Positions 1-6,088 of a stretch of DNA of 19,065 nt are shown here, piece after piece. This DNA comes from CAZNOG01 sp964574635 (GTDB lineage Bacteria > Bacteroidota > Bacteroidia > Flavobacteriales_D > Cryomorphaceae): positions 1 to 19,065 of the forward strand of contig CAZNOG010000027.1 in assembly GCA_964574635.1 (NCBI GenBank), written 5' to 3'. How positions within the stretch are numbered: position 1 is the stretch's first letter; each line of letters opens with the position of its first letter. The notes beneath the pieces were generated by a model, which did no database searches, was not told the DNA's origin, and was given only the letters and a program-made list of their open reading frames with translations. A program made the translations under genes and the position numbers.

Positions 1-54
1 GTTAGTACAGTTTGGGTTCTATAACTTTGTCCGATCATTTAGGGGGTTGTTACA
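1..54. mobile_element. Probable insertion-sequence terminus (IS3-like), runs off the window
   Basis: The minus strand from base 54 leftwards begins TGTAACAACCCCCTAAATG and continues with a CGGACA word. A TGT start followed by a C-run and a GGACA word resembles the terminal inverted repeats of IS3-family elements as I remember them. The main support is positional: homology of the neighbouring gene to HRDC-domain proteins stops exactly here, and the stop codon at 50-52 is supplied by this sequence. The transposase and the other end lie outside the window, so the family is a guess. An alternative is a different recombination junction. Confidence 0.42.
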
Positions 55-355
55 GTGGAACGTTGAGTTCATCGGCTTTGTCAGCGCGCCACTGTTTCAA
101 AAATCCGTAAACTCTATTTTCGTCTTCCGTCAATTCACTGACCGATTTCACGGCAATTTTGCCTGAACTCCGCCCGGTTTTGTCAGCATCCAAGTTGTCG
201 TAGAAAATTAAAACCGACCAAAAGTTTGTTGGTCCACCTACAAGTTGTGCTGCTGTCTTCTTCAATGTCACGCTGCTCATGAATGCGTTCAAATTGTCGA
301 TGTCGGTTTGCAAATTTTCCGTACTCAGTCGGATATGAAAAACTTTAACTCGCAT
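50..355 (-). pseudogene. HRDC-domain protein, 3' end removed by element insertion
   Basis: The reading frame encodes 101 residues starting MRVKVFHIRL. This matches the start of a Bacteroidota protein family of roughly 150 residues that ends in an HRDC (helicase and RNase D C-terminal) nucleic-acid-binding domain. Visible family features are the N-terminal beta-rich part, an NFWSVLIFYD stretch near residue 45, and the first HRDC helix (LTEDENRVYGFLKQWRADKA). The frame ends at NVPL plus TAA, where the family normally continues for about 45-50 residues with the rest of the HRDC fold. The stop lies in the adjoining element sequence. The product therefore lacks most of the HRDC domain and is probably non-functional. 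The family assignment is from memory of conserved motifs. Confidence 0.66.
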
Positions 356-864
356 GGGTAGACTTCATATACCTCTATTTCTCATGGCTCATATGTCACT
401 GTCGGCTATTGGGCCCTCCGGCACATACGCGTATAAACAATCATTCGCACAACAAGGCAGGACCGCATGCCGATATGGGTGAATTGACGAATGGGTTGAA
501 CGCTTATTAGAGTCCAACAAGTTCATCGCCATAGGTTCACACGCAGCTAATTTACAATCCCTTTGGGGAAAGGGCAGGGTTTTGGGATATAGTGTCCGAA
601 AGCCCCATGGGGCGTTTTTTTCGAGAGCAAACCTTACGTCGCAACATTACTGTTACCTCAATGCCAAAACCAAGTGAAATGGAACCATATTTGGGTGGAA
701 ATCCGTCAGAAGGTTACTTCACCGATATATTAAATGGCGCATTGTAATGGGTGGCACAATTGATTGAGCACTCCCCATCTTGATACAGCCTCCTTTTTGA
801 AACCACGGTTTTCATTTCGTACTTAGTCCGCCATTCCTTATACTCAATGTAATGCATTAGCTTA
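356..864. other. Gene-poor AT-rich stretch with a possible gene relic
   Basis: No convincing complete gene is present. On the plus strand, 483-677 holds a stop-bounded frame without an ATG start. It reads IDEWVERLLESNKFIAIGSH and ends ...LNAKTK; its composition looks protein-like, but I recognise no family, and it may be a relic or chance. A short palindrome GCCCCATGGGGC at 602-613 is followed by a T-run (615-621), which would be a weak plus-strand terminator if anything is transcribed in that direction. No clear terminator for the minus-strand helicase gene was found. Confidence 0.3.
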
Positions 865-2688
865 TTATTTTTTTCCGAATAATTTATCATACCATTTCAA
901 ATTCTTAAGTCGCCTAATTTCTTTCTTACTCGCTTGTATCTCCGCCTTATTTGCTCGGATTTCTATATTCTTAGCCCTTAGATCGGACTCCTTTTCTTGT
1001 AGCCTTGCATTAAGTTTATTGAAATGTCTTTTTAATTTCTCCAATTCTTCAGTTAACAATTCCGAATTTTTCTTTGCTTTTAAACGTTCATTACGTACTT
1101 GTTCGAGCTTTGCAATAAGCGCAGAGTTCATTTGCTTAGAGTGAAAAAGACTTTTTCCCTGAACTTCAATGAACTTCTTGAATTCATCTGTATCTATATC
1201 ATTACGAAACATTAAGGCTCTTTTAAAAAAGTCAAATGCGGATTTAATATTACCATTTCTAAAATCTTCTCTCGCTTTTCTGTAATAGTAATCGGCCCTT
1301 CCTGTTTTAAGTTGTTCAGTTATTAACATCCCAGGTGTTTCTTTTTGAGCAAATTTGATTACTCTTGGATCGGTTTTTATGGCACTACTGGTAAGTCGTG
1401 TTTTAAGCACTAAACCACTAAAGGAAGTACAACGACTTAAAGCGACATAAACCTGCCCTGGTGCAAATGCATGCCCTAAGTCGGCAATAACTTTTTCAAA
1501 AGTCATACCTTGACTTTTATGAACTGTAATTGCCCATGCTAACCGAATCGGAAACTGCTCGAAAGTGCCTAATAATTCCTCTTCTATTTTTCCTTTTTCT
1601 TTATTGTATGTGTATTTCACGTTTCTCCACTGTGCGCGTTCGACTTCAACTTCCGAATCATCATCAAAAACCACTGTTATCGAGCTTTCGTCCAGTTCTG
1701 TGATTTTTCCAATTTTTCCGTTGTAGTAACGTTTCAAGCTTCCTGCATCATTTTTAATGAACATTATCTGAGCACCGACTTTCAGTTTCAAATAATGGTC
1801 TGTTGGTTTAAGTTTATCCGGAAAAACCCCTGTTACGTTTGCCTTATAAGTAAAAAGCTCCGTTTTAAGTTCATTGAGCTTTCTAAGATTAGTTTCATTG
1901 ACGGATTGATTATGTGTTGCCAAAATGATGTAGTCGCGACCATCGCCTGAAAACGTTGGTTTATACTTCGAGTTGAGCATTTGCAAATCAGAATAGGTAA
2001 CCTTATTTACCCTTACACGATTCAGGAGGTCTATAAATTCCATTTCGCTTTGGCGGTATATCTTTTTCAGTTCTATATAAATCGGTGTGTTCTGCTCAAC
2101 CACTTTTGAACTAAAGAAGTAGGGTGTGTTATAGAACCGAGATAATATCGTCCTTTGTTCAGCGACAGTGACGGGTGGTAACTGGAATGTATCTCCGATT
2201 AAAATAACTTGTACACCACCAAACGCCAAATATTGCTTTCGACGGAATACCCGAAGAATCTTATCAATTACATCTAACGTATCCGCCCTTACCATTGAAA
2301 CTTCGTCAATAATTAAAAGCTCGAGATTCTCAATTATTTTGCGCTTTTCCTCTTTGTATTTAAAGGTTGTATAAATTGTTTCTTGATTTTCACCTCCTGC
2401 CGTACTCGTTCTTAATCTCGCGTCGTCAGGAACAAAAGGCCCCAACGGGATTTGAAAAAAGGAATGAATCGTGACACCACCTGCATTAATTGCAGCAACA
2501 CCTGTTGGAGCAAGAACTACCACATTCTTATCAGTAGTGTCCTTTATGTATTTCAAGAAAGTAGTCTTACCGGTTCCTGCTCTACCAGTCAAGTAAATAA
2601 ACTTGTCGGTATGATGTACAAAATCTGCCGCTTTGTCGAATTCGACATTATCCTTATCAAGTTCTATGTTATCTACTACTTTAGTCAT
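865..2688 (-). CDS. PIF1/RecD-type superfamily 1 DNA helicase with C-terminal coiled coil
   Basis: The 607-residue protein is an ATP-dependent SF1B helicase expected to translocate 5' to 3' on single-stranded DNA. Motif I (GRAGTGKTT) lies at about 35-43, motif Ia (APTGVAAINAGG) at 60-71, Walker B IIDEVSM at 126-132, and the GDTFQLPPV motif III at 165-173. The C-terminal motifs HKSQGMTF (390-397) and VYVALSRC (413-420) are the PIF1/RecD2 signature. Residues about 465-515 look helical and TPR-like. Residues about 523-596 form a long charged coiled coil, an extension not needed for catalysis and possibly a partner or oligomerisation module. The ATG at 2688 precedes the first helix and all motifs. 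The gene is AT-rich compared with the 6-14 kb region, which suggests an accessory or recently acquired gene. All catalytic motifs look intact. Confidence 0.9.
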   Translation of the reverse strand: MTKVVDNIELDKDNVEFDKAADFVHHTDKFIYLTGRAGTGKTTFLKYIKDTTDKNVVVLAPTGVAAINAGGVTIHSFFQIPLGPFVPDDARLRTSTAGGENQETIYTTFKYKEEKRKIIENLELLIIDEVSMVRADTLDVIDKILRVFRRKQYLAFGGVQVILIGDTFQLPPVTVAEQRTILSRFYNTPYFFSSKVVEQNTPIYIELKKIYRQSEMEFIDLLNRVRVNKVTYSDLQMLNSKYKPTFSGDGRDYIILATHNQSVNETNLRKLNELKTELFTYKANVTGVFPDKLKPTDHYLKLKVGAQIMFIKNDAGSLKRYYNGKIGKITELDESSITVVFDDDSEVEVERAQWRNVKYTYNKEKGKIEEELLGTFEQFPIRLAWAITVHKSQGMTFEKVIADLGHAFAPGQVYVALSRCTSFSGLVLKTRLTSSAIKTDPRVIKFAQKETPGMLITEQLKTGRADYYYRKAREDFRNGNIKSAFDFFKRALMFRNDIDTDEFKKFIEVQGKSLFHSKQMNSALIAKLEQVRNERLKAKKNSELLTEELEKLKRHFNKLNARLQEKESDLRAKNIEIRANKAEIQASKKEIRRLKNLKWYDKLFGKK

Positions 2689-3031
2689 TTGTTTTAATAG
2701 TGCTTACCCAACAATCCCGCATCTTCCGATATCGGTGAATAGACCATATATCACATGCTTCAACCAAGTTTATCAGAAGCGAAGTGAGTCCGTATGCCGC
2801 TAATTTACACCGGCTTTTCATTAGATCAATCACTTCGCACAATCTTTCGTAGTTGCTTTCTGTATCGACGGTTTCTGCCCATGGTTTTCGGAACGGAAGT
2901 CGACGTTCCAACCCTCCGTCCCTATCGACTCATAGTTCACCACCATTTATGAGTACAAGCTTCCATGGCGACCGACTGCAATAATCAAACCGACGAAGTC
3001 GCTCTTTCGTACAGGAAACCCACAAGGCGAA
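2689..3031. other. Intergenic stretch without a supported gene
   Basis: These 343 bases separate the helicase from the VWA lipoprotein gene. A minus-strand frame of 76 codons (2681-2911) exists, but it has only a TTG start, overlaps the helicase start by 8 bases, and matches nothing I recognise. No clear -7 promoter box (TAnnTTTG) was found directly upstream of the helicase ATG. I see no terminator hairpin with a T-run after the lipoprotein gene. Confidence 0.35.
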
Positions 3032-3955
3032 TCATTTAAAAAACATTTCGACTCTTCGCTTTGTATTGACCGGCAAGTCCGTATCGTAAATGGCGAGGGA
3101 AGGTGAAGTGATTCCCATCTCACCGAACCACTTGACAAGATATTTACGAATGATGTCTTGATCGTCTTTGTGGTTGGGTGAGGGGTTGACTTCGAGAACC
3201 AGTACCGACAAATCCTCAAACTGCCTGTCGTGAGCAATAAGTCCATACGCCTCCTGCTCAAACTTTTGCCTCCAATTCGGATTGTTCCAGAACCCTTCCC
3301 TTTTCAAAAAATTCGGTGTAATGTACGCCGTTTGCTTCGGGTGATCCGGATCTCTGACTCCTGCAGATTGTTGGTGGTAGAGGTATCCATCGGTCACGAT
3401 GACAAGAATGTTCTTGTACGACGGATCCGTTTCAAGGCACAAATCCACATCGTACTTGAAAAACCTCCAAATATCGGATCCCAACCATTCCGAATTTTTC
3501 AGCGTCAAGTCATAGATCTCCGATAGACTGCCGTGGAAATCGCTTTCAATGTTGTCGAAAACCTTCTTTTTCGACGCGTTGTCCATGCCGTCCAAATCAA
3601 CCGACAACGCACGAGCGATGTTGTTTACATTCGGATCGTTCGGAGCCGGGCTGAAAACGACACGCAGTTTGTCTTTCGCCAGATAAGCACCACGTTGTTT
3701 CATGCGTTGCTTAAACACCTCGACCACGCTACTTACGATGGCCAAATCGCGTTCCTTCTGGCTCGGCTTCTCCGGTTGCTCGGCAATCCGATCCGAGAGA
3801 TCCAACAAAATAGAAATGTTGTAATCCAATGGTTTGCTCTCCTTCGCCTCGGCCTCTATTTCCGCTTGGCTTTGATTCGGTTCATCCGAAGATGTCGGAT
3901 TTCCTCCGCATCCAGCCAAGAATAATACCAATGCCCAAATCATATTTGTATTCAT
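3032..3955 (-). CDS. VWA-like lipoprotein, last gene of the TerB/membrane/VWA operon
   Basis: The 307-residue protein starts with a lipoprotein signal peptide (hydrophobic core then LAGC, lipid-modified Cys16). A Ser/Glu-rich linker to about residue 43 follows. The globular part opens with YNISILLDLSDRI: a beta-strand then D52-x-S54-D55, resembling the MIDAS DxSxS motif of von Willebrand factor A domains but with Asp in place of the second Ser. A second VWA-like strand, NILVIVTDGYLY, places Asp189 in the usual later metal-site position. The protein should be anchored to a membrane facing the periplasm or cell surface and may bind a divalent metal and a protein ligand. Its ATG overlaps the stop codon of the preceding gene (ATGA, 3952-3955), implying translational coupling. 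No close family name is recognised; the VWA call rests on these motifs and the strand pattern. Confidence 0.72.
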   Translation of the reverse strand: MNTNMIWALVLFLAGCGGNPTSSDEPNQSQAEIEAEAKESKPLDYNISILLDLSDRIAEQPEKPSQKERDLAIVSSVVEVFKQRMKQRGAYLAKDKLRVVFSPAPNDPNVNNIARALSVDLDGMDNASKKKVFDNIESDFHGSLSEIYDLTLKNSEWLGSDIWRFFKYDVDLCLETDPSYKNILVIVTDGYLYHQQSAGVRDPDHPKQTAYITPNFLKREGFWNNPNWRQKFEQEAYGLIAHDRQFEDLSVLVLEVNPSPNHKDDQDIIRKYLVKWFGEMGITSPSLAIYDTDLPVNTKRRVEMFFK

Positions 3956-5226
3956 GCCGACGCCAATAAAGATTGTCCTATTGTTCTGTTTATGAATTCC
4001 TCCACGCTCTGCCTGGCTTGAATTTTATCCAATTCGCCCGCGTTGAGAAACGTCAATCCCTCCAACCAACCATCCAAAAACCTCATTAGCGACAATCGCA
4101 GATCCACGGGGTTAATAAAATCAGAATGCTCAATGCGGACACGAAGTCTTTCAATTTCGACTTCATCTTCCCCTATGTTGTGCCTCAATTCTGCCATTTC
4201 GTTTTCTTTCTTTTGCCTCCTTTCAACGAGTCGAACGATCTCGGCTTTTCTGGTTTTTATCTCAGTGCTGATTTGATCCAATTTGGAATAGGCTTCCATG
4301 ACGAAATCAAACACCAACCCCCAGATGACATAAGCAACGAACCCCGCGAAAATGATCAACCAGAACTTTTCGCTGGCAAAGGCCAAATCCAGTCCGTAGG
4401 GCGGCATCCAATCCGGGTCTCCCGGACTGGCGAAGGAGCCTTCGCGGACCGCCTCGTAAATTCCTTTGTCGATGCTGTACGCGATCAGGACATCGAAAAT
4501 GAAGGTCACCACAAGAATTGCGGCGATTTTAAAATACCGAATCCAGGAATCGGATTCTTGGAATTTGTGTACCAAGTATCCCAACCCCAAGAAAACAAAA
4601 GGAATGGTCAAGACGAACGCGAATTCTTGAGCCCCGTCATTCCACGCTTTCACCAAGGCTTGTCCATCAAAAATAGATTTGATTAGCACGTCGTCGGCAG
4701 CGACCTCTCCCGCAGTAAATGTTTTGAAAAATGCCGAAAAAGATGCGGAGCTGTAAAAGATGAACAAATAAACCGTCAGAAATGCCAGAATGAAACCGCC
4801 GATGAAGAAACCCGCTTTCCCGGCTTTGTCACCAATATAAGTTTCAGGATTCTTTCGGATATCCGAAATTTCACGTTGGATCTTTTCGATGTGTCCATTA
4901 ATGCTCGGAATGTCATGGTTTTTAATGACATCCACTTTACTTTTGTTTACTTCAACACGCGAATAGAGTTCTTGTCTTCGTTCGACATAGGGTTGCTTCG
5001 CCCTGCGCTGTTCATCGGCGTTGGTTCTGAGTAATTCCCTGTGGTTTTGATAAATCCAACCCACACAGCAGAGAAGACCTTCGTTGTTGCCATTGTGGGA
5101 TTGCGCCTTTAACCGCCCTTCTTGATTCCAGTTGACACTGACGAATTCCACATAATTCCTTTTGGGCGTTTCTTCCTTCGGTGGTTTCGGGCTACTGCTG
5201 AACATGCCCTTTATAAGTTTCACCAT
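3952..5226 (-). CDS. Four-helix membrane protein with flanking coiled coils, function unknown
   Basis: With the ATG at 5226 the protein has 424 residues. It has an N-terminal soluble part, a predicted coiled coil at about 75-122, and hydrophobic segments at about 139-158 (GFFIGGFILAFLTVYLFIFY), 202-221, 232-252 and 288-309. A second charged coiled coil follows at about 310-372, then a short helical tail. TM1/TM2 and TM3/TM4 are separated by loops of about 30-45 residues. The layout suggests an inner-membrane scaffold with both coiled coils on the same (cytoplasmic) side. A longer GTG start at 5268 lies inside the upstream TerB gene; I prefer the ATG, which begins 4 nt after the TerB stop. The 3' end overlaps the lipoprotein start by 4 nt. 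I recognise no family. Tight coupling on both sides implies one complex with the TerB and VWA proteins. Confidence 0.75.
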   Translation of the reverse strand: MVKLIKGMFSSSPKPPKEETPKRNYVEFVSVNWNQEGRLKAQSHNGNNEGLLCCVGWIYQNHRELLRTNADEQRRAKQPYVERRQELYSRVEVNKSKVDVIKNHDIPSINGHIEKIQREISDIRKNPETYIGDKAGKAGFFIGGFILAFLTVYLFIFYSSASFSAFFKTFTAGEVAADDVLIKSIFDGQALVKAWNDGAQEFAFVLTIPFVFLGLGYLVHKFQESDSWIRYFKIAAILVVTFIFDVLIAYSIDKGIYEAVREGSFASPGDPDWMPPYGLDLAFASEKFWLIIFAGFVAYVIWGLVFDFVMEAYSKLDQISTEIKTRKAEIVRLVERRQKKENEMAELRHNIGEDEVEIERLRVRIEHSDFINPVDLRLSLMRFLDGWLEGLTFLNAGELDKIQARQSVEEFINRTIGQSLLASA

Positions 5227-5230
5227 GACT

Positions 5231-5635
5231 TCAAAAGGTTTGTTTGACTTGCTCGAGAACCTCCTCACGGGAAGTTCCTTTTTTTCCTTCTTCCAATAAG
5301 AACTCTATGATATCGGGAATGAACTGTTCCTGAAACCCGAAGTGTTCACAGAATTTCTTCATGCTTTGTTTTTCTCGATCATCAACTACGCCATCCGCGA
5401 GGATTATTTGGGCAAAATCATACAAATACCGCACTTTCGTCAACGTATCTTCCGGAACCGAAATTTCCGCACCTTCGATGTTCAACAGGAGTTTCTCGAT
5501 ATCCTCCTTCGGAACCCCGTGTTCCTTTCCGATCTTGAATAACACCTCCAGTTCGGAAGTATCCATGGCGTTGTCACTCATCGCGATCAAAAAAAGATTG
5601 AGAAAGTGACTACGCAAATGTTCATTTATGACCAT
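5231..5635 (-). CDS. TerB-domain protein, first gene of the operon
   Basis: From the ATG at 5635 the protein has 134 residues and is almost wholly helical, the usual length for a stand-alone TerB-like domain. Two similar acidic turns, SDNAMDTSELE (about 20-30) and ADGVVDDREKQ (about 80-90), are the characteristic metal-associated repeats of the TerB fold. TerB domains occur in tellurite-resistance and related stress or phage-response loci, often with VWA proteins, where they are thought to work in membrane-associated metal-dependent complexes. A longer frame to 5740 begins with an Arg-rich stretch unlike the family, so I use 5635. A TTTG box 5 nt upstream supports this start and suggests a leaderless transcript. 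It is followed by the membrane protein and the VWA lipoprotein with gaps of 4 nt and -4 nt. Confidence 0.82.
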   Translation of the reverse strand: MVINEHLRSHFLNLFLIAMSDNAMDTSELEVLFKIGKEHGVPKEDIEKLLLNIEGAEISVPEDTLTKVRYLYDFAQIILADGVVDDREKQSMKKFCEHFGFQEQFIPDIIEFLLEEGKKGTSREEVLEQVKQTF

Positions 5636-5640
5636 GCGCT

Positions 5641-5648
5641 CAAATTTT
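5641..5648 (-). promoter_or_regulatory. Candidate -7 promoter element for the TerB operon
   Basis: On the minus strand the sequence reads GTAAAATTTGAGCGC and then ATG. AAAATTTG differs from the Bacteroidota -7 consensus TAnnTTTG at one base, and its TTTG ends 5 nt before the start codon. The transcript would then start at or next to the ATG. I found no convincing -33 TTTG. Confidence 0.4.
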
Positions 5649-5924
5649 ACGTGAAACTTCAATTCTAATCGCCGGATCGGTATCCCCCGTCCCCATTGGC
5701 CACCGTCTCTCAAACATGAAAGATTTCGCCGCCCTTTCACCCGAAAATCCGAACCAATAATACGAAAACTTTGTAATCAAGTCAATCACAGTGGTTCAAA
5801 ATATTCTTTCGACACTGCCGGCATCTCACACATCCCCCGCCCCCACCTCCTCAATCCAAAACACTCCAGGACCCGATCCAACCACACCGTCGCTTCGCCC
5901 GAGTCACGTTCGCCCATTAAATCC

Positions 5925-6032
5925 ACTTCCTCAACTTCCTCTACCTCCTCTACCTCCTCCACCTCCCCCACCTACTCCACCTACTCTACCTCCTCCACCT
6001 CCTCCACCTCCTCTACCTCCTCCACCTTCTCA
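5925..6032. repeat. 9-bp tandem array 1, unit ACCTCCTCN (12 units)
   Basis: Twelve consecutive 9-base units run from 5925 to 6032. On the plus strand the unit is ACCTCCTC plus a variable ninth base (T, C or A); the minus strand reads GAGGAGGTN. Variants include ACTTCCTCA and ACTTCCTCT at the left end, ACCTCCCCC at 5961, ACCTACTCC/ACCTACTCT at 5970-5987, and ACCTTCTCA at the right end. An isolated unit sits at 5845-5853. In the minus-strand Glu-Glu-Val frame the two ACCTACTC units create TAG stops, so a continuous EEV protein is not possible here, although a short frame (5971-5786) covers the left units. The array lies in the 453-nt divergent region between the TerB operon and the gene at 6089 and ends 15 nt before the -7 box of the latter. 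Confidence 0.9.
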
Positions 6033-6047
6033 ATCCCACCGGAATCT

Positions 6048-6055
6048 TAAATTTG
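6048..6055 (+). promoter_or_regulatory. -7 promoter element TAAATTTG before the first DUF3857-like gene
   Basis: TAAATTTG matches the Bacteroidota -7 consensus TAnnTTTG exactly and sits 33 nt before the ATG at 6089. No perfect TTTG -33 box is present; the expected position falls in the last units of the 9-bp array (TTCT at 6027-6030). The array therefore abuts, or takes the place of, the upstream promoter element. Confidence 0.55.
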
Positions 6056-6088
6056 ACGCTTACCAACCCAATTGAGTGATTCTACGCC

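Noticed and set aside
2681..2911. Minus-strand 76-codon frame before the helicase
   Set aside because: It has only a TTG start, overlaps the helicase start by 8 nt, contains no recognisable motif and has no promoter box.
5227..5268. GTG start for the membrane protein at 5268
   Set aside because: It lies inside the TerB gene; the ATG at 5226, 4 nt after the TerB stop, gives a normal N-terminus.
5791..6075. Plus-strand Pro-rich frame across array 1
   Set aside because: Its composition is wholly explained by the 9-bp repeat read in the Pro-Pro-X frame, and it has no domain or promoter.
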